Shown here: one piece after another, positions 16,961 through 25,201 of the stretch
Layout of the letters: each line of letters opens with the position of its first letter
Position numbering within the stretch: the stretch's first letter is position 1
Assembly: GCA_028284775.1 (NCBI GenBank)
Contig: JANQRB010000015.1
Coordinates: forward strand, 122,704-186,703
DNA length: 64,000 nucleotides
Origin: Candidatus Kapaibacterium sp.
GTDB taxonomy: Bacteria > Bacteroidota > Ignavibacteria > Kapaibacteriales > UBA7675
Direction: 5' to 3'
Notes under the pieces: model-generated
Databases searched by the model: none
What the model was told of the DNA's origin: nothing
What the model saw: only the letters and a program-made list of their open reading frames with translations
Position numbers and translations under genes: made by a program

Positions 16961-18433
16961 TCATTCTGTCAATCGCCTTCGAAGAGCGTAGCCTGCCGCG
17001 ACAGTTTTCGTCTGCGGGGAATCAGCCTTGTGCACTTGCCGATCATACCCGTATCGCGCCTGTACAGGTGCCTGAAACTTGTCTGCAGCTTGTCGCAAAG
17101 GGGCCGATCGGAACCCTGATCTGTCCCGCTTGCTCTTATTCGGCCAAAGCTGTCCGGCGGGCCGATTTGCCCTGGGTCGAACGATGAACGGGGAACCGGG
17201 ACGGCAGGGCGGGACAATCGCGCTTGCAGCGGTCTTACCTTGAAATCGTCTGCGATTTGAGAGAATGATTATCGTATTAACCATACTCCCCAAGTCTGAC
17301 CGTTGCATGTGTAAGGCTACTCCATTTGAAAGGCCGGCCTGCCATTTTCTGCGAATCGGATACGCAAGCAAAGCGCGTTGTCCACAAACCGGATCTCGAG
17401 CCCTTTTAACAGAAGGACACGGCGTTGCGAAGTCTGATAGTATGCTGGGGACCCGGTATGAGTGAGGAATTAAAAGCTGAGCTTTGAGGGCCGATGTTTT
17501 ATGTCGCTCACGGGCATCAAGCTGCAATGCTCCCTTCAACGGCTGCCTGGTTTTGCGGGCGATTCGATGCTGAGGGTCGTCAACACTCCCATGGCACTTT
17601 GCAGCACCTGCTCTATCTTTCTCCGGCCAGCTCAGCTTGTCTCCGGCTGCCCAATTGCGGGCAAGCCGAGGGGTTCCCGGTCCGCACTTCAGTCTCATGA
17701 GACCGCCGGAGTTGATCAGAGCGAGATAAAAAGCGGCGCTGGAATCGGTTGCTGCGTCTGCGAGCGGTCTGTGGTACAATGGAGAGCTAGCCAGATTACA
17801 ATTGAAGCCGTCAATTACTTCAAAGTCGCAACGGCAATCACAGCATGCCTTGTCGGCCTGTTTTGCGTGCGTGTCCGTTGACACCGTTAGAAGCGTATTG
17901 CCCGAAAGTGCGGAGTCGACTAGCCATGGGGCTCTGCCGGCTCGCGAGGCAATAGTGAGGAATAAAGCAGGCGAGCCAAAGGCGCCGGAAACATGCCGTC
18001 GTCTCTTGTCTGAACGGCGCTTTAGTTTTCCGCCCCGAAGCTTCGATTGCCTTGCAAGAAAATCGCTGGCGGCCGAAGAAAACAGCCGGCGCGTCGCATG
18101 GCTGATCTTGTGCCGAAGAATGGTAATGTTGGACACCATACCGTTCATCTTGCTGCGGCCGGCGCCTGGAATACCCAAAAATTCAGGGATGACAATGAAA
18201 CTGAAGATCATATTTTTACCGAGATGCGCGGCTTGTTTGCCAAGCAGGACAGCTGACTTGGGCGCGAAAATCAAAGCATCGTGGTTCCGGGAATACCTGT
18301 TGTCGCGAGCCGGAGAGGGCGCGATGCAGGACTTGCGCGTCAGGCGGAGCCAGGTCAGCAGCAAATAGGCTATACGGCCGAATAATGGACCAGTAATGTT
18401 CTGTGGCCGGCAGAGATGCCTTATGCCATCCAT
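16961..18433 (-). CDS. Unexplained 490-codon open frame (uncertain)
   Basis: This open frame runs for 490 codons without a stop. By simple arithmetic a random frame with 3 stops in 64 codons would stay open this long with a chance near 1e-10, so the openness is notable. The translation is not recognisable: it is rich in Arg, Ser, Ala, Lys and Cys, has no signal peptide, no clear membrane helices and no motif, and looks like an out-of-frame product. No long plus-strand gene explains it, as the plus frames are broken into pieces of up to 188 codons. It may be an orphan protein, a decayed gene seen in the wrong frame, or a compositional accident. The 1.9 kb from 16738 to 18672 hold no other supported gene. 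Confidence 0.2.
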   Translation of the reverse strand: MDGIRHLCRPQNITGPLFGRIAYLLLTWLRLTRKSCIAPSPARDNRYSRNHDALIFAPKSAVLLGKQAAHLGKNMIFSFIVIPEFLGIPGAGRSKMNGMVSNITILRHKISHATRRLFSSAASDFLARQSKLRGGKLKRRSDKRRRHVSGAFGSPALFLTIASRAGRAPWLVDSALSGNTLLTVSTDTHAKQADKACCDCRCDFEVIDGFNCNLASSPLYHRPLADAATDSSAAFYLALINSGGLMRLKCGPGTPRLARNWAAGDKLSWPEKDRAGAAKCHGSVDDPQHRIARKTRQPLKGALQLDARERHKTSALKAQLLIPHSYRVPSILSDFATPCPSVKRARDPVCGQRALLAYPIRRKWQAGLSNGVALHMQRSDLGSMVNTIIILSNRRRFQGKTAASAIVPPCRPGSPFIVRPRANRPAGQLWPNKSKRDRSGFRSAPLRQAADKFQAPVQARYGYDRQVHKADSPQTKTVAAGYALRRRLTE

Positions 18434-18588
18434 GCTAATGCGTCTCCGTAGCAGATCAAATCAATCATGGCAGCGATTGTCGAGAAAATATACTATTTGT
18501 GAGATGAATTCAAGAGATGAATTGCGATCGCGATTCAAAAGCTGCCCTATATTCGCGTAGGGATAGCTAAATGCAGCTCAGTCATCCC

Positions 18589-18620
18589 TTGTCCAAAAAG
18601 ATTTGTAATGCCTATCTTTG
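18589..18620 (+). promoter_or_regulatory. Bacteroidota-type promoter
   Basis: TTG (18589-18591) and TATCTTTG (18613-18620, matching TAnnTTTG) are separated by 21 nt. They lie about 52 nt upstream of the small gene at 18673 and face it. Confidence 0.5.
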
Positions 18621-18672
18621 AATTTTTTCGTCTGTCGTGCTTGCTGGATGCTGATACAAGAGGAGACTAATT

Positions 18673-18903
18673 ATGCAAAACAAACGCGACTATGTAGCTT
18701 CGCTGTTTGACGAGACGGCCCACGAGTTGCAACAAGCCGCCGAGCACTATCTGGAAGCCGCCCGGCATTTTCGGGAAGGCGAAGTTCCACGCGGCTGCGC
18801 TCACGAAATGGCGGCGCGCGGTTACATAAATCGCGCCGAGCTTAAGAGCAGGGAAGCAGCGGATATTCATGCCGCCGCTTCTCGTATTCGCAGCAGGGAT
18901 TGA
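18673..18903 (+). CDS. Small helical protein of unknown function
   Basis: This is a 76-aa protein, predicted almost wholly helical: YVASLFDETAHELQQAAEHYLEAARHFREGEVPRGCAHEMAARGYINRAELKSREAADIHA, here described as two to three amphipathic helices with many Glu/Ala/His. The pattern of conserved-looking His/Glu (HELQQAAEHY, CAHEMAARGY) might be metal- or partner-binding, but nothing is recognised. Coding status is supported by an AGGAG ribosome-binding site (18661-18665) 7 nt before the ATG and by a TAnnTTTG promoter upstream. It is a single-gene unit in a gene-poor stretch. Confidence 0.65.
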   Translation: MQNKRDYVASLFDETAHELQQAAEHYLEAARHFREGEVPRGCAHEMAARGYINRAELKSREAADIHAAASRIRSRD

Positions 18904-19207
18904 CCGCCTGTCGGTGACTCTGAGCACACTAACCCGACCAGATACCCGAAGTGCACGGCAGCGCCGGCAAAAGGGTAACCGGATGTTCGACCGTCGCTGC
19001 CCGTCATCGTCACTCGAACATGCGACTCGGGAAAAATTTAGTTTCGAGCTTCTTGTGGGATCAACCGTGGTTCGGCTGCATCATACGCTAATGTCGAACA
19101 ACGCTTTGCTACGTCCAAGGCCTGTCTGAAATCACTGCCGATGCAGCGAAAGCCACAGCAAGGAATCGTGACGTCGTGGCGGCTGCGGAGGACATCGATG
19201 GCTCAGA
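18904..19207. other. Convergent intergenic region, nothing recognised
   Basis: These 304 bp lie between convergent small genes. No gene or terminator could be supported. Confidence 0.45.
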
Positions 19208-19510
19208 TCAGCGATAGCGCAGGTCGATGTCGACTCCCTCGGGGGCACTGACGTCAAGGCGAACGGTCAGTGCGGGGGCGTCAAATCTGACGCCCTTAAA
19301 AACGAAATTGAGATCTTCCTCCCAAAGCTTTTCGACAATTCTGGCATAGGGCAGTGAGCCGTACATGCGGTAGTACGCTATGGTACTCGGCGAGTAGCCC
19401 AGATACTCGGCCAGCTCGGCATCGGTTGCCAGTCTTTTGATTTCCTTGATTCGATCGAGCACGGTGGCCACATCCGGGCCAGCATGCGCGCTACCGGGAA
19501 TCGTCGTCAT
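19208..19510 (-). CDS. Phage-CI-like HTH regulator
   Basis: This is a 100-aa protein. Residues 14-65 form a helix-turn-helix of the bacteriophage CI repressor N-terminal type: VLDRIKEIKRLATDAELAEYLGYSPSTIAYYRMYGSLPYARIVE. The C-terminal 35 residues (FDAPALTVRLDVSAPEGVDIDLRY) are a short beta segment, much shorter than a full CI C-terminal peptidase domain, so it is not a LexA-like cleavable repressor. GGAGG lies 6 nt before the ATG. A palindrome at 19613-19624 in the upstream region is a candidate operator for autoregulation. No phage genes are nearby, so it appears to be a domesticated or stand-alone regulator. Confidence 0.8.
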   Translation of the reverse strand: MTTIPGSAHAGPDVATVLDRIKEIKRLATDAELAEYLGYSPSTIAYYRMYGSLPYARIVEKLWEEDLNFVFKGVRFDAPALTVRLDVSAPEGVDIDLRYR

Positions 19511-19600
19511 TCCTGCCTCCAGTTGTCCTGGCTGTTTGTCGGCACGGGACCTCGTCCCACCCTAAACGGAGACCCCGGTGGCTTGAAATGGCGCGAAACT

Positions 19601-19624
19601 GCATATTGTTGTTTGCATATGCAA
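19601..19624 (-). promoter_or_regulatory. Candidate operator for the CI-like regulator
   Basis: TTGCATATGCAA (19613-19624) is a perfect 12-bp palindrome, with a further half-site GCATATTG at 19601-19608. It lies about 100 nt upstream of the CI-like gene on its promoter side. CI-type repressors bind short dyads of this kind; the pairing is inferred from position. Confidence 0.4.
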
Positions 19625-19860
19625 TAGGAGAATTGTTTAGTGGGCAGTGATTTGACTTAAGCGGGTGATATTTCTGGATAAGCGGTCAATGCCTCTCTCT
19701 TTCTAATCGGCGCTGACCGGATGATGCCGAGAAGACACCACCACAATCGACTTAAACCAGGCTAGCAGACTTCCTCTCTTCCGGTGGCGTTGCAAATATT
19801 GATGTATTAACGATCTGCAAGCTGTCTCTGTGTAAGGCCGTAATTCGGCGACCGCGCTCG

Positions 19861-20493
19861 CGTTAATCGAATATACCAATCTTCAAATTGGCATTCCTAA
19901 TTATTAATTTCACGCTTTTCGATTTAAAGTCTAAAAAAATGTTAATCCGAGAAGCTAAACCAAGAATTGGTATTCCTCAAGTGAGAATCACGTTCTGAGT
20001 GCTGAAGCCCGATGAAAACGCTGATTTTGATCTTAAATCAAGCAAATTACTTGACATTGGTAAATTGATTAAACCGGCTGACGTCCTGAAATTCTGTAAA
20101 TGTAATTATGCCGCTTCGGTCACAATTCCGGTCGGTATCAACTTGGTCATTTGCTTGCTGGAGAGAATTTTGTACTTTTCAATCGCAGCCAACAACTCAC
20201 AGTTAATTTCTCTGTTAAACATCTAGTGCATCCCTGACGGTCACAGTCAGGATCGGGATTCTCGTATACAAGAAATGTTCAAGTGCGTATTTCCCCGTCC
20301 GGATGATGTCGATTTCGATCTAAAGGCGGGCAAACTCCTGGCGTGTTGCCGATCGAAAAACGAAACATCATTCGTGCTGTCGCTGGAAATTGTTCTGACG
20401 GAAACAGCGCTCATTGGATGAAGCTGTCATAGTCAGGATCTACTGGATTGCTCGTACGTACAAACGGTATTGTCCCGTACGGATTTAAGCAAA
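19861..20493 (+). repeat. Degenerate tandem repeat tract of a lost small gene
   Basis: Four related segments can be aligned by eye. Three contain an in-frame FDLK(S/A)xKxL motif, at 19921, 20029 and 20317, all in the same reading frame but separated by stops at 19996 and 20224. The third and fourth share the block GTCA(C/T)AGTCAGGATC (20240-20254 and 20426-20440), then CTCGTA, TACAA and CCCGT(C/A)CGGAT. The first two share AATTGG(C/T)ATTCCT. The 75-codon open frame at 19999-20226 is one piece of this array, not a convincing gene. It looks like a tandemly amplified small coding unit now in decay. Confidence 0.45.
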
Positions 20494-20562
20494 CACACTA
20501 AAAAGGAAAAGATCGGGATGAGTAGATATTATACACAAAGTGTTTATTTCAAGGAGTACAAT

Positions 20563-21030
20563 ATGGCGGAGTTTGACTCTACACCGACGAAAGCATTGCG
20601 TATCGAACGAGACTATTCTGTCCCTGCGAAACGCGTCTTTGCGGCGTGGACGACTGAAGGCGACCTGCAACGCTGGGCCTGGGGCGGATCACGCGATCAG
20701 GTTCGGGTCGAAGCGGATCCCTGTGTGGGCGGCGCATACCGATTTACTGTCGTCCGTTCGACGGGTGAGACCTGGGCCTATCACGGGATTTATCTGGATA
20801 TCGTGCCTTACAAGCGAATCTCATGTACACTCGAATGGGATCCGGCACAAGAGCCTGAGACGAATGATGAAAAGCTGACCGTTGAGTTTCTCGATAACGG
20901 CAATGGCACAACAATGGTATTTCTGCATGAGGGAATTCCGAATGCCGATATCCGGAGCAAACACAGGATTAACTGGAATGACGCTTTTAACGCTCTCGGA
21001 ATACTGCTAAGGCAGTCTCCGACATATTGA
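20563..21030 (+). CDS. SRPBCC (AHSA1-like) domain protein
   Basis: This is a 155-aa protein of the START-like SRPBCC superfamily, AHSA1/CalC subgroup. It begins ALRIERDYSVPAKRVFAAWTTEGDLQRWAWGG, the typical first strand and helix pair, and continues with GGAYRFTVVRSTGETWAYHGIYLDIVPYKRISCTLEW and the C-terminal helix TGxxxHxxxW-like segment (LHEGIPNADIRSKHRINWNDAFNALGILL). The fold is a deep hydrophobic cavity that binds lipophilic ligands; the ligand is unknown. The start is ATG 20563, preceded by AAGGAG, although the frame is open back to 20470. Unlike the second SRPBCC gene here (29576-30040) it has no ArsR partner. Confidence 0.85.
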   Translation: MAEFDSTPTKALRIERDYSVPAKRVFAAWTTEGDLQRWAWGGSRDQVRVEADPCVGGAYRFTVVRSTGETWAYHGIYLDIVPYKRISCTLEWDPAQEPETNDEKLTVEFLDNGNGTTMVFLHEGIPNADIRSKHRINWNDAFNALGILLRQSPTY

Positions 21031-21609
21031 CGGAAGCGACGAAACCGGATAGCTGTCGCAGGTATCAAGCCCGGGATCCCGATCTGCGGCAGCATCCTCT
21101 CCTGGCGGTGCACTGTCGTTTCCGGCATCCGATGTTCGTACTCGTCCTGTTGGCGCTAAGATCGGCTGTTCCTGCCGGCGAACAAAGATTTTGTCCAGGT
21201 CGGTCTGCCGGTACTGACCAACACTATTGCTACCAGCTGTACTGCTGTGGAATAACCGGTATTTGGTGGTTGAGATTTGGACCCGCTTGGTGGCGCTGGC
21301 GGATAAAGCAGCAGACAGGCCACACCGCAGTACTTTGCCACACTGTCACTATCGGCTTCCTAAGGTCCCGACATTTCGAATAACTGTTGCGAATTTGGCA
21401 GGAGTTTTTACCTTTACGGTCTAAGGATCTGCGCTAACCCATAATTACTCATCTTGCCTACATAACGAAAATCTGCTGTTTCGCGAAAAAATACACGCGA
21501 ATTTGCTAGATTGTATTCGGCGCCTTGCTGATAATCGCTGACGGGGCCGAAGGATGGCTAGTATACCTGAATCTCATCGATCGCGGGACACCACTAGATA
21601 CATCGGCGC
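21031..21609. other. Intergenic region, nothing recognised
   Basis: These 579 bp hold no supported gene. A frame at 21027-21383 is open but has no domain, no ribosome-binding site and the Trp/Cys/Arg-rich look of a wrong-frame translation. Confidence 0.5.
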
Positions 21610-24600
21610 ATGAATCGCATGAAAATAGTGCATTACGGTATGGCGAGTATTGCCAGAATACTATCGGCACTGTTCCGGCAGCGTCAACTCGGCATTGCGC
21701 TCTTTTTGTTGTACCTGAGCGGACAATGTCTGTGTGCCGCCCCGCTTGTTGTACTCAGCGACTCGCTGAAGCGGCATCCCCTGGGTGATGTTGTCTTTAT
21801 GTTGGAAGACAAAGCGGGGCGATTGACTCTTGAGGATGTCAGTTCATCGGATTACAGTAATCGATGGCGTCGATCTGAACGCGACGTGCCCGGATTAGGT
21901 CTTACAAGTTCCGCCTTCTGGCTGCGATTCACGATCGACGCCAGCATGACAGCGAATGACAACTGGTTACTGGAAATCTCTTACCCTTTACTCGATGACA
22001 TCCGCCTTTACACCATAGACCGGCAAAATCCTTCCTACCCGTACGAGAATAGAGAGCAGTTCGGGCGCTCCGATCTTGAAGCGATAGTTGAGCGGCCGCC
22101 GACCTTTGGTTTGAACCAGATTCCGAGCGTTGCACGCAGCCAAACGCGAGGAATGGGCGAAGCGGGCTTCAGCGTGGACGGTCGCCAATATGTCCTCCGC
22201 CGCAGCGGTGATATGTTGCCGGCCGGTCAGCGTGAAGTGCCGCATCGTCACTTTCTGTTTAAGATCGATGTCGGCGCCGATAGTGTCCAGACGGTGTTTT
22301 TGCGTGTCGCGACGGCGGGATCGCTTCAGGTGCCTCTCACCCTGTGGCACCCCGATGCTTTCGTATCGAACAGTCGCAATGAAGAGCTGCTGTTGGGTTT
22401 GTATTACGGCAGTATGTTGGCCTTGCTCTTGTACAACCTGATTGTATTTCTGTTCCTGCGCGACTGGAATTATCTACAGTATTCGGCCTATGTTTTTGCG
22501 ATGTTGCTCTGCCAGATGGCGCTCAACGGGATGACATTCGTATTATTCTGGCCGGGCTGGCCCGCATGGGCTAATACGTCGGTCCTGGTGTTCGCCGGCA
22601 CGGTCGGCATCAGCGCGATCATATTTACGCGCGGCTTTCTGAACGTCAATCAGAACGCTCCACCTCTGATCGACAGGATATTAAAAGTACTGGCCTGGCT
22701 TTTGCTGGGCGTCGTAGTATACTCTCTCTTCGGCGACTACCAAACGGCGACCTGGATGATCATGATTCTGGCGACGCCGTTTATTGTCACTATCTTAGCG
22801 GCGGCGATCGCAGCGATGCGCAGTGGCTATCGTCCGGCCCGCTATTTTTTGATCGCATGGTCCGTATTCCTGGTGAGTCTGCTGACCTATGTGCTGAAGA
22901 CGACCGGGGTATTACCTTCCATGTTCATCACGGATTACAGCGTGCAGGCCGGATCGGCTGCCGAAGCGCTCCTGCTCTCGCTGGCCCTGGCGCATCGCAT
23001 TTCGGTACTGCGCAGCGAAAACGAACAAGCGCGCAGTAAAGCCCGGGACAATGAAATCTATCGTTTACGCAATGTCGAGCTGGCCGACGCGCTCAAAGAA
23101 GTGCGTTCACTGCACGAAAGGGTAAGCGATGCCAAAGAAGAAACGGACGCCCTGAATGCCAGTCTGGTAGAAGCCAATCAATATCTTACGAATCTCAACG
23201 AGGAAAAAACCGAGATCCTCAGCATCGCCGCCCACGATCTGAAGAATCCGCTGCAGTCCATCATCATGAACAGCGATCTGGTACTGCGCTATTATTCCCG
23301 GATGAGCAAGGAGAAAGTTCTCGAGTCATCCCGGATCAATCTGACCACTGCCCGCCGAATCAATGAAATTATTACCAACCTGCTTGATATTCATGTTATC
23401 GAATCGGGCAAGCTGCACCTTAACATTCAGGAGGTCGATCTCAATGCAATCGCCCGCGATGTAGCCGAGCAATACCGCATGCCCGCCAGCAATAAAGACA
23501 TCAGTATCAATGTCCAGGCCACGGATCGGCCGTTGCGCGCTCTGGCAGATTCGCACCGCACGCACGAAGTACTGGACAATATCATTTCTAACGCCGTTAA
23601 ATATTCTTCCCATGGCAAGCGGATCGACGTTCGGGTTAAAGCTATCGAATCGGCCGTGCGAGTGGAAGTGCAGGATCAGGGACCTGGCTTCACGACGGCG
23701 GACAAAGAAAAGCTCTTCGAAAAATTTGCTCGTCTGTCTGCCCGACCCACCGGCGGTGAATCCAGCACCGGCCTTGGCCTCTCGATTGTTAAGCGCCTGA
23801 CTGAAGCGATGGAGGGGCGTGTGTGGTGCGAGAGTGAACGCGGTTTCGGCGCCTGTTTTATCGTTGAGCTGCCGGGTACCGCTGCACCGCTGCCCGAGAC
23901 CACCATCCCGGGAAGTCCTGAGGTCAGGCGCAAGGATAAAACTGCAATTCAGGTCATCGATGCCGAACTGCATGAAGCGCGCATATTGCTCGGCACCAAA
24001 TTACACGCCGCCTATAGTGTGCTTGTCAAAGTGCTGGCCCTCTCTGAAGAACATCGTTATGCGGCCGGTAAAGCGGAGGCCCTGCGTTCACTTGGTGAAT
24101 ATCACTTTAAGATGGGGCAGGCCGTTGAGGCGGGCAATTATCTTGAAGAAGCTCTGGATCTGTTTGAAAACCTGGATAACCTGCGTTCGATAGCGATAAC
24201 GCTGACGAACCTCGGCATCGTGTACGGTCACCTGGATCAATTCCAGGAAGCCAGGGATTTTCATGAGCGCAGCATCGATCAGTTCAGATCTTTAGAAGAC
24301 CCTGCGGGCGAAGTTCATGCAATGAATAACCTTGCGCAGATTGATGTCAAACTTGGCAATTTCGATGGCGCTCTCAACACGTTTCATCAATGTCTCACCA
24401 AACGTCGGGCAGCCAATGATCTGCAGGGTGAAGCGTTTGCCCTCAATAATATCGGGATGGTGTACCATCGGCAGCAACGTTATGACCAGGCTTTGGAGGC
24501 TTTTTACAAGAGTCTGGCACTCAAGGAAGAGCAGGGAGATCAGTATAGTACGGCAAATACGCTTATCAACATTGGTGAAGCATTGCTCGCAAAGGGTCAG

Positions 24601-25053
24601 CCCCTGGAAGCGCTGGCGCAATTCGAGCGCGGCAAACTTCTGCGCCGTCGTCTGCGGGACCGATCGGGCGAAGCGTATGCGCTTTGTAAAATGGGCAGCG
24701 CCAATACCGAGCTTGACGCCATGCAGCCGGCATTGGAAGACTATCAGCAGAGTCTTGCCCTCTTCCGTGAAGCTGACGATCGCAGCGGGATTGCCGAATG
24801 CTTGTTGTTAATGGCTGGCTGGCATCATAAACAAGGCGATTATCACCAGGAAGGCCTTTTGCTGGAACGCGTCGTGGAAACCCCGGTGTCTTTTGCCGAT
24901 CAGGATACTATTGCCGCCGCGCACAGGCAGCTAGCCCGTCTTTGCGAGGACAACAACGATCCTGTCGGAGCTCTGGCACACTTCAAGAAATTTACCCGGC
25001 TGCAGCAGCGCAACGCCAGGGATATTGCCGCGATTGAAGACAAGACGGACTAA
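21610..25053 (+). CDS. 7TMR-DISM sensor histidine kinase with C-terminal TPRs
   Basis: This is a 1147-aa membrane kinase. The order of domains is: signal segment (about 28-45); periplasmic 7TMR-DISM extracellular domain (50-250, GLTSSAFWLRFTID, NWLLEISYPLLDDIRLY); seven membrane helices (260-465, starting LLLGLYYGSMLALLLYNLIVFLFL); coiled coil (470-540); HisKA with H542 in SIAAHDLKNPLQS; HATPase_c with N-box NIISNAVKYS, DQGPGF and TGLGLSIVKRL. Residues 780-1140 are at least eight TPR units (ALRSLGEYHFKMGQAVEAGNYLEEAL and so on). The 7TMR-DISM domain often senses carbohydrates or small ligands. TPRs usually precede the kinase core in this phylum; here they follow it, perhaps to dock a partner. 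No response regulator is adjacent. It is a single-gene unit. Confidence 0.93.
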   Translation: MNRMKIVHYGMASIARILSALFRQRQLGIALFLLYLSGQCLCAAPLVVLSDSLKRHPLGDVVFMLEDKAGRLTLEDVSSSDYSNRWRRSERDVPGLGLTSSAFWLRFTIDASMTANDNWLLEISYPLLDDIRLYTIDRQNPSYPYENREQFGRSDLEAIVERPPTFGLNQIPSVARSQTRGMGEAGFSVDGRQYVLRRSGDMLPAGQREVPHRHFLFKIDVGADSVQTVFLRVATAGSLQVPLTLWHPDAFVSNSRNEELLLGLYYGSMLALLLYNLIVFLFLRDWNYLQYSAYVFAMLLCQMALNGMTFVLFWPGWPAWANTSVLVFAGTVGISAIIFTRGFLNVNQNAPPLIDRILKVLAWLLLGVVVYSLFGDYQTATWMIMILATPFIVTILAAAIAAMRSGYRPARYFLIAWSVFLVSLLTYVLKTTGVLPSMFITDYSVQAGSAAEALLLSLALAHRISVLRSENEQARSKARDNEIYRLRNVELADALKEVRSLHERVSDAKEETDALNASLVEANQYLTNLNEEKTEILSIAAHDLKNPLQSIIMNSDLVLRYYSRMSKEKVLESSRINLTTARRINEIITNLLDIHVIESGKLHLNIQEVDLNAIARDVAEQYRMPASNKDISINVQATDRPLRALADSHRTHEVLDNIISNAVKYSSHGKRIDVRVKAIESAVRVEVQDQGPGFTTADKEKLFEKFARLSARPTGGESSTGLGLSIVKRLTEAMEGRVWCESERGFGACFIVELPGTAAPLPETTIPGSPEVRRKDKTAIQVIDAELHEARILLGTKLHAAYSVLVKVLALSEEHRYAAGKAEALRSLGEYHFKMGQAVEAGNYLEEALDLFENLDNLRSIAITLTNLGIVYGHLDQFQEARDFHERSIDQFRSLEDPAGEVHAMNNLAQIDVKLGNFDGALNTFHQCLTKRRAANDLQGEAFALNNIGMVYHRQQRYDQALEAFYKSLALKEEQGDQYSTANTLINIGEALLAKGQPLEALAQFERGKLLRRRLRDRSGEAYALCKMGSANTELDAMQPALEDYQQSLALFREADDRSGIAECLLLMAGWHHKQGDYHQEGLLLERVVETPVSFADQDTIAAAHRQLARLCEDNNDPVGALAHFKKFTRLQQRNARDIAAIEDKTD

Positions 25054-25133
25054 GCAGAGACAGCCCTTTGGCATTGGATAGAACAGTTGCCGATATCAGC
25101 TGAACTTGTCTCGTCTTCCTTGCACGCCGATAC

Positions 25134-25174
25134 AAAAAATCCCGCCTGCGGCAAGGCCACAGACAGGATGTTTT
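25134..25174. terminator. Bidirectional rho-independent terminator
   Basis: A 13-bp stem with some G-U pairs (arms 25139-25151 and 25157-25169, 5-nt loop) is flanked by six A on the left (25134-25139) and TTTTA on the right (25171-25175). It sits between convergent genes and can end both the kinase and the LamG transcripts. Confidence 0.75.
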
Positions 25175-25201
25175 ATTGCGAGTGCCAATGATTGCTGCTG
25201 A

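Noticed and set aside
16826..18368. Short plus-strand frames in the gene-poor segment
   Set aside because: No ribosome-binding sites, no motifs, overlapping each other in different frames.
19999..20226. 75-codon frame as an independent gene
   Set aside because: It is one segment of a degenerate repeat tract, with in-frame stops on both sides and no ribosome-binding site.
21027..21383. 118-codon frame after the SRPBCC gene
   Set aside because: It overlaps the stop of the SRPBCC gene, and its Trp/Cys/Arg-rich product matches nothing recognised.
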